Positions 23,973 to 36,910 of a stretch of DNA of 64,000 nt are shown one piece after another (position 1 is the first letter of the stretch; each line of letters begins with the position of its first letter). The notes under the pieces were generated by a model, which did no database searches, was not told where the DNA came from, and was given only the letters and a program-made list of their open reading frames with translations. A program made the translations under genes and the position numbers. The stretch is from Branchiostoma floridae (Eukaryota; Chordata; Leptocardii; Amphioxiformes; Branchiostomatidae), in the NCBI RefSeq assembly GCF_000003815.2, contig NC_049995.1, forward strand, positions 18,684,363 to 18,748,362. Direction: 5' to 3'.

Positions 23973-24891
23973 TCATACTGCACTTTGGAGAAGGCTGTTA
24001 TATTGTTTCAACACAAATGAGTGAACTTACCATTTTCTCAAACCAGTCCTTTTGCCTAATTTGTGCACAGGTGGAGGGGGCGGTGAACGCTACAGGCTTC
24101 AAATGGCCTTTGACCTTTTTTTTTAATATTAGACATCCGGAAGGTCACGTGTTTTGAACAATCAGACCTCAGTTGTTCTGAAGCAGAACTGAGAACATGT
24201 CGAAAAACTGTTGATACATCTCTCTGGAATCCATCTTTATAACGCGTAGAACGAATTATAAAATTACCCGTGACCAGAGTTTTTTTTCATTCCTCCAAAA
24301 TTAGATTAAAGATCAACGTCACTTGATCACGGATTGTTCGCGATATGATGATCAACGCCTTTTCGCCCTTGTTCAAAAGAATCTGAATACATTTGATTAT
24401 TTAGATAAATGCAATTACTCATGTGCATTCTTGGAGAAGAAATACTGTGTACAAATATACTTAAATACATTAAAAATATACATAAATACATTTTGAAAAA
24501 TACGTTTAATCGACTGTATGAATCATATGTGAAACCCTATATGTTGATTTATCAATATATTTGTACGTTGGTTAATTCATTTGTACCCAATGTTTGCACG
24601 TATGTAAAATTGCATTCAAGAGATTCTATGGATGTCGCTGTCATTCTGATGGGTCAATGAAGATTGTATGACCTGTATTTTTGTGCTCATAATAAATTTT
24701 AATGCAGATGCCCATGTAACATCCATGCAACAGTTAGTTAATCTTTGGTAAAGTGTCTGGACACCATCTTGACATGTCGGGTTGGTTACAGATTTAGCAG
24801 GAGCAGACGAATACACTAACAGAAAAAGGATTGACTAATGAATGCTTTGTAAATAGCTTTTCATACCCATCCCTTCACAGGGTCGATACGA
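23973..24891 (+). promoter_or_regulatory. Gene C 3' flank with polyadenylation signal
   Basis: AT-rich non-coding sequence. It starts like gene A's flank (CACTTTGGAGAAGG then TGTTTCAACACAAA). AATAAA occurs at 24691-24696. No further gene is supported. Confidence 0.4.
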
Positions 24892-24991
24892 NNNNNNNNN
24901 NNNNNNNNNNNNNNNNNNNNNNNNNNNNNNNNNNNNNNNNNNNNNNNNNNNNNNNNNNNNNNNNNNNNNNNNNNNNNNNNNNNNNNNNNNN
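24892..24991. other. Assembly gap
   Basis: Exactly 100 N, unknown true length. The sequence resuming after it (CCGCCATCTTGGA, then TGATGACGTCATCA) looks like part of a dispersed repeat and ends near a poly-C run at about 25164. Confidence 0.98.
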
Positions 24992-25194
24992 TACGGTCCG
25001 CCATCTTGGATTTTGGGCTGATGACGTCATCAAATTAGCATAATTTGACAAACTTCGTAACATTGTTGCCAACAATATTTTAGGAAAACTCACCAAATTT
25101 GGTGGCTCTAGCGTAAGCCGTTCTGGCTTTATAGTACATCGAAGTTAGCGCGGGCCTCAAAAGCCCCCCCCCCCCGGTCTGAATAGGGTTAATC

Positions 25195-27130
25195 TCGAAG
25201 CAGATGTTGGAAGAAACATTTGGGCCCCTAGTATATGTCAAGATGCAACTTGTACTACAGGGATTAGCTTTTCAATCGAACATAATTCACCTCTTTTACA
25301 AACTAGAGTTCGGCGACCTCATACCTCCATGAAAATTTAAAGCTTTCGTAAATTTCATGCAATTGACTAAGACATTAACATAATGTATGCATGGTGTTGT
25401 TAATCATTGACTAACGTTCACATGTCACAATTATAAAATTCCCATTATTAATCATAAAGAGGTTTTGCAATTTTTACATAAATTATGCAAATAAGTTCCT
25501 CATTACCATATTTGGTATCTGCTTATATTCCACCTATCATAATTAACATGTGTTACATGTATTGAGGTCCAGTTATTGAAAACAATGGAACTGTTCAATT
25601 TCCTCATTAATTATGCAAATTCAGTCATCATTTGCATAACATGTATATCATTATGAACATCTTTGCCTAAGCTACCTGCATGCCTAAAATGCAGGCAATC
25701 CGTCGTTCCTTTCTGCAGTTATCCTCTTTGGAGTGTCTTGACAAAAACACCCCTGCAGTTCCACAATTGAATGTTAGGGGACTAAAACTTGCCCCACTTT
25801 GTCATGACGCTAAAAGATATCTACCACCCAAATGTCACGACCATATCACGTCCGGGACAAGAGATACATTGAAAAAACTGCTATGATAGAATATTCTCAT
25901 TAATTATGCAAATGTACTCCTATTTTGCATAATTAGTATTTTATCTTGTACAACATTGTCTAAGGTACCTACATACCAAAAATCATGAAAAACCGTTATT
26001 CCCTTCTTGAGTTATCCTCGTCAGAAGTTTTTTACAAAAATGCCCCTGCTATCCCAAAACTAGACGCTAGGGGGCCCAAACTTATGTCATTTTTTCCTGA
26101 GCACAAGAGCTATCTAATACTTAAAAATCTTGACCATAGCATGTTCAGAACACCGAGATAGCAAAACCGGATGTTGCGCTGCAGTACCAAGGTCACACAC
26201 CAGGGGGCCCAAAATTGACCTTGACCTTCGTCTTCCCAACCCCTACCCACATACCAAATATCATCGTAGTCCATCAAGAGATTCTCAAGTTATGCTGACC
26301 ACAATATGCGGACACACAGACACACACACACACAGACACACACACAGACACACACACAGACACACTCAAAACTATACCTCCATTTTTTCATGGAGGTAAT
26401 TACATATGTACGGCGACGCCCATTCAGTATTCATGGAAACGCTAGCGTACTGTATCCCGAACTATTTCGTCCCTAGCGGGTCAAACCTCGCTATGCAAAT
26501 TGTCTGAATGTTGGATCTTGTTATAAACAAAGTACCACCATTGAATCACAAAGCAGATGTTGGAAGAAACATTTGGGCCCCTAGTATATGTCGAGATGCA
26601 ACTTGTACTACAGGGATTAGCTTTTCAATAGAATATAATTCACCTTTTTTACAAATCACATATATGTACGGCGACGCCCAATCAGTATTAATGAAAACCC
26701 TAGCTTATTGTATCCCGAAATATTTTCGTCACTAGCGGGTCAAACCTCGCTATGCAATCAGACTCCAGCGGTCGGGACCAAAGTCCAACGGATACAGAGT
26801 TCGCTACAAACCTGCCAGGTTCACGAGACGCTTATTCCTGTAGTACCAGCAGTATCCGCTAAGTTGCACAGCTGCACCTGCCATCCCGACATAACCCAGC
26901 GGCCGTGATTGATCAAAGTCTAACGGGTAATTCAATGAGTTTGTTTCCCACCTGCCACGTTTACTGCAATTTATTTCAGTCCCCATACAGGAGACATCTG
27001 AGGAACTTTGTCTTTTATAATCAGACTAACACATATAGTCTTACCGGTACGTGACACAGGTGAGTTTTCGGTTTTCGCAGTACAGGTGAGAAATGTTCAC
27101 TTCAGCCAGGCGGCCATTTTAGGTCAACAC
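25195..27130. repeat. Intergenic module between C and D, interrupted by a transposon
   Basis: The spacer unit starts with GCAGATGTTGGAAGAAACA, breaks at about 25302, and resumes at 26400 with TACATATGTACGGCGACGCC. A second copy of the same section follows at 26500-26760, so this spacer also has an internal duplication. It ends with CACAGGTGAGTTTTCGG...CAGGTGAGAAATG and AGGCGGCCATTTTAGGTCA (to 27125). Confidence 0.6.
25303..26399. mobile_element. Hairpin-ended interspersed repeat, copy 1
   Basis: TACCTCCATGAAAA near 25322-25335 is matched by its reverse complement at the right end (TTTTTTCATGGAGGTA, to 26398). The right end is itself a hairpin (ACCTCCAT-loop-ATGGAGGT) preceded by a (CA)n-type stretch with GACA interruptions (26312-26365). 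AT-rich repeats with ATTATGCAAAT fill the interior. A homologous copy lies at 45873-46777. No transposase is visible, and the family was not identified. Confidence 0.7.
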
Positions 27131-27321
27131 ATTCATATTTTTATAGGTTTGGCTGTTCATGACGCACAGCCAGGGCTGCTACAAAGGCCCAGCCTTGCAG
27201 ACACAGACAAGACAGTTTATCACTTACTCCTGTAACACTGCTCTTTTGTTTATTACTTGTGTGATCATCTTCTCTTCCTTGCGTTTATAGATTTATAGTG
27301 TTTTTGGCATCTATCAGTATC

Positions 27322-27390
27322 ATGATCTCTAACTCCGCTCCTTCGGGAGGTCCGCGTGACGTGTTCATGGTTGTAGGACAAACACTCCAG
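27322..27390 (+). promoter_or_regulatory. Degenerate promoter-like element
   Basis: CATGATCTCTAACTCCGCTCCTTCGG then GTCCGCGTGACGTGTTCATGG in two parts. It is recognisably the GC-box/CRE element, with the GC boxes altered and the final CRE lost. It precedes the NHL pseudogene and no intact gene. Confidence 0.4.
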
Positions 27391-27513
27391 TTTTGGTGAG
27401 CTGATAAAGGCCACATATAAGTATTCTGTGCTAAAATATGTTTGAAGAGGTAGCTGTGTGGGCCTGTCAAACCGTCTTTTGACAGCTGAAATCTAGATAA
27501 GTTATTATGAACA

Positions 27514-27870
27514 ATTAGGATGAGGAGCTTGGGGAAGATCCGACAGTACAGGAAGAAGACAAGGCAAGACTCGTGCATTGGAAGAGGGGATATTCTGGGT
27601 TCAGAAGCACCCATGCAAGAACAACAAACTGCGGGAATGGAAGGAACTGCATCTGGCCCTACTGGAGACTTGAAACAGAACGTGATCAGGTTTGGTGGGG
27701 AAGGATCAGAACCGGGAAAGTTTCATCACACACGCGTGGTTGTTGTGTCGCCTAGCAACGAGGTATTTGTTGCTGATTGCAGCAACAGGCGAGTCCAAGT
27801 CCACAGCACGGAGGGGGGTTTACCTGCGCCACTTCCCAACAGCTGTACCGGGTACAGAGGATAAGGACAT
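27514..27870 (+). pseudogene. Broken NHL-exon fragment
   Basis: Encodes the acidic linker (a block like EAPMQEQQTAGMEG), the start of an NHL propeller (VIRFGGEGSEPGKF) and blade 1 (SPSNEVFVADCSNRRVQVH). It lacks the DED, alpha/beta and coiled-coil parts. An extra G near 27818 (GAGGGGGGTTTA) shifts the frame inside STEGVYLRHFP, and similarity ends at about 27870 in blade 2. What follows (GCATCAGGACA) matches 1274, not NHL. It is a relic of a further array member. Confidence 0.85.
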
Positions 27871-28911
27871 GCATCAGGACACCTCAGCACAGCAGCTGTG
27901 TTGGATCCTTCATACCCTAGTGTGCCTCATGCCTCAAGGTAACATGAACAGTGACAATGATGCCTGTCCGCCATGACAGTCACACCAAAACAGAACACAC
28001 CGTCTTTGTCTTCTTTACCTTCTTTCCACTAACTTAGACAATTTTACCCATGTCGCTCTGAGGTCATTACATTCCTTACCATAACCGTAGCCACTCAGAA
28101 TTACAGCATGATACCTTTTGTCGACGTACTAACGCTCACAATGCCTGCCCAACGATACATGACTGACATGCAGGAGCTAACAACGGTTTTAATAGAAAGG
28201 ATTGTGCTTTTTTGGGCGTTGCAGGAATGACTACTGACTCCTCTTCGTGTTTCTAGCACGGCCAAGCTGGTTTTACTCCCGTCGGCCTTTGCGCCAGTAA
28301 TCTACCTGACAGGAACCCGGAAGTACTGCAGCAACTGAGGCGCGTCGCGCGGACTATATTTAGTTGTGCTACAGGTCTTACCAATGAGATCAACGTTCTT
28401 AGTGTACGGCTGTGGGGAGTCCTCTATCAACGGGCCGAGTACACGGTTATTAAGTTTACAAGCAGATGTCAGAAAAACTTGCGGCTTGCACGTTGCACCT
28501 TAAGGCGTCCTTCGTACCATTCTTCACACAGGTGAGATTTCACACCTGGGTTACTTCACTCTTCGTGACTTGGCATCTAAGCAAGGAGGCCGTTTTAACT
28601 CAAAGTCTCAAAATACTGCATGCTATCTTGAGACTTTAATCGTTTTTATGTGATTAACAACAATGGATATCTTGTATCAAAGGAACTAACAGGAAATTTC
28701 GAGAAGTTCTCAATTTATTTGGAAGGTGAACAGGCATCTTAAACATAAATATCATCTGAGCCACACTCTCCGTTAAGGGATAGACAAGACGGTAGGTATA
28801 CGGCTACACTTTGAATATACTTAACAAGAAGTTGAACCTGTATTTGTGGCAACGGCCTAGCGGTACCATAAACGATGTTTCCGCCAATCGCCACGTCTGT
28901 GTGACTTCTTC
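27871..28911. repeat. Spacer segment paralogous to 54400-55140
   Basis: Non-coding. The stretch 28215-28560 (GGCGTTGCAGGAATGACTAC, TTTTACTCCCGTCGGCCTTTG, GGAAGTACTGCAGCAAC) aligns collinearly with 54412-54760, and 28780-28910 aligns with 54990-55140. The first 150 bp resemble 1272-1430. Confidence 0.6.
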
Positions 28912-29870
28912 TTCTTTCGTTACTGCTAAGCCCTTGTGAAGGGATTATCAGCCGTGCGCATGGTGTTAGTTACAAGTGATGATTACAAATAAACGTAGGG
29001 GAAATAAAGTTAAACACTAAGGATATAAACAACTGCTATGTGGGTGCAAAAGACAAGACAAGTGAATATAGTGGGTTAGTGTTATTTACATACATACAAG
29101 GACGTGTAGGGGCGTCTCAATGCAGCAGGGCCCTCCCCGGTTCAGTTTTGAACTGGAAGAGAGACTCCGTCTCCGCCACACCAGGAGTGGTCAACGTTCC
29201 TGTTGATGGCCAAGTCATCAGTTAGTGAGAGCATTTGGGTCTCACATGAATTGCCATGGCTAAAACCGTGTTGGAGATCATACAATATGTTGTTAGCCTG
29301 AAAGTGTGTCATCATGGTGCTAGCAATGATGTGTTCCATTATTTCACAACAGATAGATGTGAGTGAGATTGGGCGGTAGTTTTCTGGTTTGGAGCGGTCA
29401 CCTTTCTTGTACACTGGGGCTATATAGCTATGTTAGTCTCTTTCCAAGCCTCGGACACAATGCCGGTGTCTAGGTTTATCTGGAATATGACCTGAAGGAT
29501 GGGACTGAGAACTGAACTGAGTTCTTTCAGGACACGGGCATGGACTTTATCTGGCCCAGAGGCTTTATGGATGTTTAAATTCCCCAACAGCTTAGCAACT
29601 CCATTTACCTGTATGTTGATCTCCTACATAAACACACGAGGACTAGGTTCTAAGTCTGGTAGGGGTCATCTGAGGGCGCATTGGTGAATACAGATTAAAA
29701 CTGTTGATTGAGTAGGTCAGCTTTAGACTTACTGTCTGACACCAAGGTACCATTGTTCCTAAGATGGGAAACACCAGACCTCTCTGACTTAATGGATTTA
29801 AGAAAACTCCAAAACTTCTTGGTGCCTTGCTTTGCAGAGGGGTTATCGGTGCTTGACAGAACAAACCGGT
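28912..29870 (-). mobile_element. Decayed CR1/L2-type LINE fragment
   Basis: The minus strand encodes, over several frames, a linker (KFWSFLKSIKSERSG), then GPDKVHARVLKELSSVL and, after a stop, VYKKGDRSKPENYRPISLTS with QHGFSHGNSCETQ. These are the GPD and NYRPISL blocks at the start of a non-LTR reverse transcriptase. The catalytic FADD/YADD region is absent, so the copy is truncated and dead. Border estimates come from the paralogous empty site near 55139. Confidence 0.8.
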
Positions 29871-30064
29871 GTTTGTTACCGGTGCTGAACAGACTAAACT
29901 TTACTAAGCCTGTGAGCTAATAATGACGACATATTTGTCTTTGGAGCCACAATGAGCATGTCAAACTGCAGGTTTACGCCTGCAACTTGAATAAATAATT
30001 CGTTATGAAAAATGAAGATGATAAACCTGTAAGTATGTTATTTGTGGCAAGGAAATATCTAATA
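29871..30064. other. Spacer resuming after LINE fragment
   Basis: CCGGTGCTGAACAGA, TAATAATGACGACATATTTG and CATGTCAAACTGCAG align with 55145-55230. Non-coding. Confidence 0.5.
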
Positions 30065-30157
30065 TCCTAATCTCTGTCCCGCCCCTCGGCACGTCCGCGT
30101 GACTTGGTCATGGTTGATGGACAGAACAAACTATCAACAGCCAGTGAACTGACGTCA
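30065..30157 (+). promoter_or_regulatory. GC-box/CRE promoter-like element, gene D
   Basis: CCCGCCCCTCGGCACGTCCG with TGACGTCA at 30150-30157. It is somewhat diverged (GCGTGACTTGGTCATGG). It lies about 650 bp before the gene D ATG. Confidence 0.55.
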
Positions 30158-30806
30158 GGGGGAAGGCAAAGTGCTCGGAGACTCACAAAGAGCTACAGTA
30201 CATATTTCAACTGGGGTAATTGTGGACTGAAACTGCTTAGTTCACAACAGTTAAACATTGTTAACATTACTCAACATGATCATAAGTTACAGCGAAATGT
30301 CCCTTTGTCATGTATTCACTCACGGAGGGAACAGAATAAGCTTGTTTATGCTTTTGAACTGTGCGAGGTCGAACATAAAGGCCCCTAGCTAAAAAAACTT
30401 ATGCCATTTCCAGGCGTGTTCGTATTATGTTGACGGGCCCTCGCCCTCGAAATGTTACCCCGTAGAGTTCCAAGAACACATACCTTCGCCAAATAGTCAA
30501 GGGTTATTATGAAGAGTGCCGGTTTGTGACCTTATGAATAGTTGTTATGATGGTTTTGTGCTATCATGAAGATCCATTCATAGCATCTCGAGTTATGCTG
30601 TTGACCTGCATGCACACCGACAGAACATCTTATCCACCATGACACAACCGAAAACATAACCTTCTTGGTAAGAAATAAGGCATTCCACACGGCAAGGTAT
30701 ACCGCCACGTGCCTATAATCCATTAATTGGTACTTATAATTACTTAGAAGTACACTGTGAGAAGAATAGCATCAGCTTAGTGATGTTTTATCGTGTTGTT
30801 TTCAGG

Positions 30807-33800
30807 ATGGCAGGTCCGGTCAGAGAAAGCAGAGTCACAGCTGCCGACAGGCGCCATTTTGATTTTGTGCAAACCTTGCTCCGTATTTCCGATGAACTGA
30901 CAGAAATGGAAACGGCAGATGTGAAGTTGTTCTGCCTGCACCTGATCCCGAAAGGCCAGGCGGCACAACTTAAGCGGGCGGTGGACGTTTTCCACAAGCT
31001 GATAGAGCTAGACAAAATCGACCAGGAAAATCTCGATTTTCTCGAAGAGATCTTGGAAAGGATCGGACGACAGGACCTGATTTGGGACGTTCTGCGGAGG
31101 TTCCAGCCGCCTGACCGAGAGATTCCGGAAAATCCCGAACTGCAGCCAGAAAACCACGAGCTCCAGCCGGAAAACGCCGAGCTCCAACCGGGAACAAGTC
31201 TGGAAGGGACAAGAGCAGACTGTGAGTGACATGTAGGAAATTTTAAACCTCCGTACAACTTGCCATGCACCTTATCTCGTCCTGAAGTAATTTTTCCAAC
31301 CCTATTTAGACTTAAACTGATTAGATATGATCTATGAAATTGATCTATACTTCACACTTGAGATGAACATAGTATGAGTAGTAGGACCCAGGAATGTCTT
31401 GAAAGTTTGCCAATGATGTGCCAGGAAAGTATCTGTGAATTGATTAGTATTAGTATGAAGCATTATTTCTTACTTCCTGTTGTTTGGTCTGGCTATTGAT
31501 CTATTTGGCCTCCTAGCTGTTTGCTGTGGCCCTGCAGGGACGGTTACTTGTACTTTTGTGTTTGCCGTTTCTTCGTTCTAGAATTGTTAAGGACCTTTGG
31601 ATGGATTGTTATTTCGGTGAGGGACACCGTGAGCCTTTCTAATTTAATGGTATTAGCATGTTGTTGTAGATCTGTGGTGTGTTTTTTTAAAAACATCTGT
31701 TGATGTAATTTTGGCTGAGCAATTATTTAAAGGGCACTTTATACTCTTTGTCTGGTGATATCTAAGAAGTCTTACTTTGTACTACAACCCTGCGAATATG
31801 TGTACTATCATAATGTTACTTATCATATTGCGTGTGACAGCAGCCGCACCCATTTAGCTTCTCGTGGCAAGAAATGATCCTGTGACACAATGCGAAATGT
31901 ACAAAAGAACGGACAAGGCCAGGGTAGTGTGCGTGGGTAGCTACAACCAGACTAATACTTCGCTACCGTAATTTGAATATGTTCGCAGATAATTTCGTGG
32001 CAATCCCGTTCCTCCTCAAATTAACCAACAAACTTTGGTATCAATCTAAAGGTGAGAAACTGGGCTGTCACATATCAACTCTACACTTCACACCAAACGC
32101 ACCAACCGCAAAAACACCAAGTATTTCATGAAAGGAGGTTTGAGGCCACAGATGTCTTGTTTGTGATTGTTCCAGGCGATGTGCAGGGATTTTTTGACGA
32201 TGTCATCAAAGAAGTCAGCCACAAGTGGGACGACCTCGCCTGGAAGCTGGGATTCCATGGTAACGAAATCAAAGTAATCCGAGACTTGGAGCGAGACCCT
32301 GACCACAGGTGCAGGGAAATGCTGAACCGGTGGAGAAACAGGGAGGGAAGGGGAGCTACTCTACAGGTGCTGATCCAAACCCTAAAGTACATTGGTGAAA
32401 CTCGGACAGCGGAGAGCCTGGAAGGTTTGTATCATCGTTTTGTAAGAAATATTAAAATTTACCATCACGATCTATCCTTTATATAACAGTTCTGTTAAGG
32501 GTCAAGGGTCAAGGTTTACTAGAAAGTATTAGAAACCTCTCAGAATAGTTTGTGAAATAGCACAAACATCTTAATATCATATTGTATTTGCAGGAAATGT
32601 GACGTCCAACACCTACGTGGTCGTCCACGGCACAATGCGCATGATACAGGAAAATCTAGATCGCCTTAGAAACCACATAGCAATGTTATGTGGCACCAGA
32701 AGGTCACAGGTCAAGTTCAGAGGTTACAAGAAGCACAAGAGCATCCTGGTGCACTTCTCCATACCGCGGGAGAACACGGCGGTGCTGAGGCACATGGCGG
32801 ATCACTCCGACCCGAGACTTGTCTACATGGGCGTCAAGTCACTGCAGATCGACGCTGAAGTTCCCATCAAAGTCCAACAGGGGGCGCCATTGTACGGTGC
32901 GTTCAGTTAGTGTTTCACTTCATATGCACTTAATTGTCAAATTTAGATCGCTACAAGAGTAAGGACATTACTATCTTTATGAAAGTTATTATCTACTATT
33001 CTTTTCTTTCGACGCTTTACCAAACCTCTGGCTATTGAATTCAGGGAAACAGAATGTTCCATTCCAGCACTTTCGGCCAAAAACCACATGACTAAAAGGA
33101 GCACGTTTCTGGAGGAACTTAAACTGTATTTGGACAAGAATGTCTTGTGGGTGATGTCATTTATTTATTTTTTATTCATTTATTGATCTTATCAAATACA
33201 ATCCGTATATTTCATGATGTCATTTTCTTTCACAAATGTGTTCCAGAATTCAAGAGACGAAAACCCGTTGATGACATCGAAGTGGGATGCAGTACACGGA
33301 CCAAACACAAGAGGGCGCCCCAGGGCTGGACCCGCCTGTCTGCCCTGAACCTGTTCTCGGACGCCCTGCCGCTCCATCTGCAGGCGGCCGCGAGTCTGGA
33401 GTACCAGGGCTTCTCCTACAGCCTGGTCCGGGCTCTGGTGCAGAAGGACCGGCTCAGAGAACACCAGATGAGGCAGGCCATCCAGAACCTCAGGAACGCA
33501 GAGGTCGATTCCAACACGCTCCGTCAGAAGGCAGAGGTGCATTCCAACGCGCTCCGTCAGAAGGCAGAGGTGCATTCCAACGCGCTCCGTCAGAAGGCAG
33601 AGGTGGATTCCAACACGATCATGACTTTGCGCTCCAAGCTCAACATCACAGAGAACAGGCTGAAGGAGGCTCTTGAGACGACCGCAGTTCTTGAAGAAAA
33701 GCTGCAGCAGGCTCAAGAATACGCAGAGAAAGCCGTCAAACAGATGGCATCCCACGTGACGGAGTACAGGGGAGAGAAGCCGCCTGGAAGCTGGCTACAG

Positions 33801-34994
33801 GACTACAGGGGAGAGAAGCCGCCTGGAGGCTGGCCGCGGGACTACAGGGGAGGGAAGCCGCCTGGAGAAACGCTACAGGAGTACAGGAAAGAGAAGCCGC
33901 CTGGAGGATGGTCGGCACAGGTCGAGAAGGCAGATGCAGCTACACAGACACACCTGGCGGGTCCTGTTGATACTACAGGGAGACCTGGAGATAAGGGCGA
34001 CAAGCTTGGAGAAGACCGGACTGCAAAGGAAGAAGGCAAAACAGTTGCAATGCAAGATTCTGACAGTGATAGAAGAGTGGAAATCCTCGGTACAGAAGCG
34101 CCCGAGCAAGAGCGACACACAGCGGAGATAGATCTAGAAGGAGTGGCACATGGCTCTACTGGGGACTTGAAACAGGGAGTGATCACTTTTGGCGGGGAAG
34201 GAACAGAACCTGGAAAGTTTCAGTTCCCACGTGGCGTTGTGGTGTCACCTAGCAACGAGATATTTGTGGCTGATAAAAATAACGGGCGAGTCCAAGTCCA
34301 CAGCACAGAAGGGGTTTACCTGCGACACTTCCCAACACGGGGTACGGTCATAACACAACATGATGTTTGTATGGACGGTAACGGCACGCTGTGGGTAGTG
34401 GGGGGAGGAAAGACAGCTGACCGTGTTGTACAGTACAGCACGGACGGGACCGCCATGGCGGGGTTTGACCTTAGGAGTAACCGTTATCTCCGTGGCATTG
34501 CATTGGATATGCGCACTAACCACATCCTGGTGACTGATCCAGACAAAGGTGCAGTTGAGGTGTTCCGTCCGGACGGCTCCCTGGTGCGGACAGTCCGGCA
34601 TCCACGGGATGGGGAGATGACACTCCCACATTACGTCACTGTGGACGGGGAAGGAAACTTTCTTGTGACGGACTTAATAAATCACTGTGTCTACGTGTAT
34701 GACGAGTCCGGGAAGTTCCTGTTCCAGTTCGGAGGGAAGGGAAGTGGTGAAGGTCAGCTGTGGAATCCTCACGGCATCTGTACAGACAGCTCGGGTCACA
34801 TCCTCGTGGCGGACTATGGAAGGATTCAGATCTTCACACGTCACGGCGAGTTTGTCCGGACCATCCGTACTGGGTCTGAGCCGGAAGGCCTGGCTGTGGG
34901 ACCGGAAGGGCAGCTGGTTGTGACTGATTGGGATAACCACACTGTGACTGCATTTCCTGACTGGCTGTGGGACCGGAAGGGCAGCTGGTTGTGA
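30807..34994 (+). CDS. Gene D: DED-DD-(alpha/beta)-coiled coil-NHL protein with altered C terminus
   Basis: Predicted 904 residues from exons 30807-31221, 32176-32424, 32594-32896 and 33247-34994, all phase 1. The DED has RQDL followed by I-W instead of I-R, and three ELQPE-type tail units. The death domain is complete. The last exon begins EFKRRK rather than VKRQL. It has four 11-residue units, two with VHSNA changes, and four 13-residue repeats (33762-33917), one of them GGKPPGETLQ. The NHL propeller lacks about five residues in the loop before blade 2 and two in blade 5 (ADYGRIQIF). A 71-bp tandem duplication (34890-34960 repeated from 34961) shifts the frame in the last blade, replacing the usual end (V-x-FPNY) with WLWDRKGSWL. 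The old stop is at 35036-35038. Confidence 0.85.
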
Positions 34995-35038
34995 CCAGTC
35001 GGTGTAACCACACTGTGACTGTTTTTCCTAGCTACTGA
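34961..35038 (+). repeat. 71-bp tandem duplication of the last NHL strand
   Basis: CTGGCTGTGGGACCGGAAGG begins at 34890 and again at 34961, and the second copy runs on to the normal stop codon. Since 71 is not divisible by three, the second copy is read out of frame. Confidence 0.9.
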
Positions 35039-36000
35039 GTTCCTGACCACTGAGTTAGATCTTTGATAAAGATTTCATGTTGTTCCAACACAAACAGGAC
35101 TAACCCAATATAACCAGTTTTCCGGTCTAGGGCGGAACCGACTTTTGATCCATCGCTCAGGCAATACTTTTGGAAAGTTACGTGTTCTCAGAGATTAAGT
35201 CCTACTTATATCTGTTCCCATCTGTTTCGTCAGTCATCCTGAAGAAGACCAGAGGATTCGGTGATTCCCGAAAGCTCATTTTGTTATCCATCTTCATATT
35301 GCTTCGTTCAACTACATAGATCTATGCTTAAATTACACTCAATGCGAAAGTCGATTCTTTTTAATAGCAAACGTGTCTAAAAACCATGGTAACTTTCGGG
35401 GTATGTCTGATTTGACAGATCAAAGCTTTATTAACTGATTATTGCTTCGTTAATAGCTTTGCAGACTCAAAGGTCTTGCATGGCCATGGATTCCCTTTTA
35501 AACATCGTACATTGGTATTAATCAATTGGCAACACTGTGATATTAAAAAAAGTCATCTTGTATATATTCTAATTTTGCGGAGACGGAATGAAGTTGAGAA
35601 GAATGACAGACTCGTCACAAACGCGAGGGTACCCTTCAGTTTGGCCGATGATAACGACTATCCAACCAGCAGTGTACCGATGATGGTCAACGATGTGAGA
35701 TTTTTTTTTACCTGTAACATCACCATTTATCATCGGGTAAACAATTAGATACAACATACATGTCTCTGCACAATGCCTAAAGATCGCACATTAACACGTC
35801 TTTGGTATCAGCGGTTGAATTTCTTGGGAATTGAATTGAATTGGATACTTTACGATGCTGTATTCAGTTTTACACGAATAAAAGCTATGCTTTCTTTGCC
35901 TAAAATGATCAAAGTTCTTTGTGGTCTTACTTATGAAACTGAGTACCAACCATGATTTCGGTCCCTGTGTAACACCCGGCAAAAACACGCGGCCAAATGA
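34995..36000 (+). repeat. Gene D 3' flank
   Basis: Non-coding and very similar to the flank of gene B (GAGTTCCTGACCACTGAG, GACAGACTCGTCACAAAC, CCGATGATAACGACTATCC), but with the B tandem duplication present only once. AATAAA at 35877-35882 (in TTTTACACGAATAAAAGC) is a candidate polyadenylation signal. Confidence 0.6.
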
Positions 36001-36910
36001 AAAGCATTGATAGACATAGAATGTCTCACAAGGACTTCTAGCGGTACATGATGAAACTGGATGCTATTAAACTGAATGAACTGAATGTTCTATAGAAAAA
36101 ACAATGAGATTCTTTATATCCATCGCGCACTAGGCTTCCAAGGACCAACAAGGTTTTTAAAAAAGGTATACATTAACTGTCTAATCCAATTCGTATTGGA
36201 CCAGAGCGGCCGTGTCGTAATATTGTAGAACATCCTTGTGATGACAAAGTTCAACGAACAAATTTTCTAAATATTGGTTCTGTCATAATCATATAATGCC
36301 GCCATTTGAACTCCCCGCAGATGGAAAGGATAGGTGTCGGCCGCTAGTTTATATCGAGATGACAGATGTAGCATCACACCTTGCGGATTCTGCTGGTACT
36401 ACATTTACCTGTTTGACAAGTTACATATGTACGGCGACGCCCAACAAGCATTAATAACAACCTTTACCCATATCATAGCCAAACTATTTTCGTCACTAGC
36501 GGGTAAAAGTTAACAATCAGACTCCAGCGGTCGGGACCAAAGTCCAACGGATACAGAGTTCGCTAGAAACCTGCCAGGTTCACTCGTATTTCAGTCAACA
36601 GGCCGGAGACGCTTATTCCTGTAGTACCGGCAGTATCCGCAACGTGCGAAGCTGCACCTGCCATCCCGACATTACCCGGCGGCCATGATCAAAGTCTAAC
36701 GGGTACCGAGTTGGTTTCCAACTGCCACGTTTACTGTAATTTCTATCATTGCCTAGACCATGAGCAGAGACATCTGAGGAATTTGTCTTAAACAATCAGA
36801 CTAACACTGGTTACACCTTAAGGAGCCCGTACTACCGGTACCGTTACGTCACACAGGTGAGTTTTTACAGTACAGGTGAGAAATGTTCACTTCAGCCAGG
36901 CGGCCATTTT
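36001..36910. repeat. Intergenic module between D and E
   Basis: Spacer unit in the usual order, partly degraded near 36300-36400. It ends with CACACAGGTGAGTTTTTACA, CAGGTGAGAAATG and AGGCGGCCATTTTAGGTCA. Confidence 0.6.
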
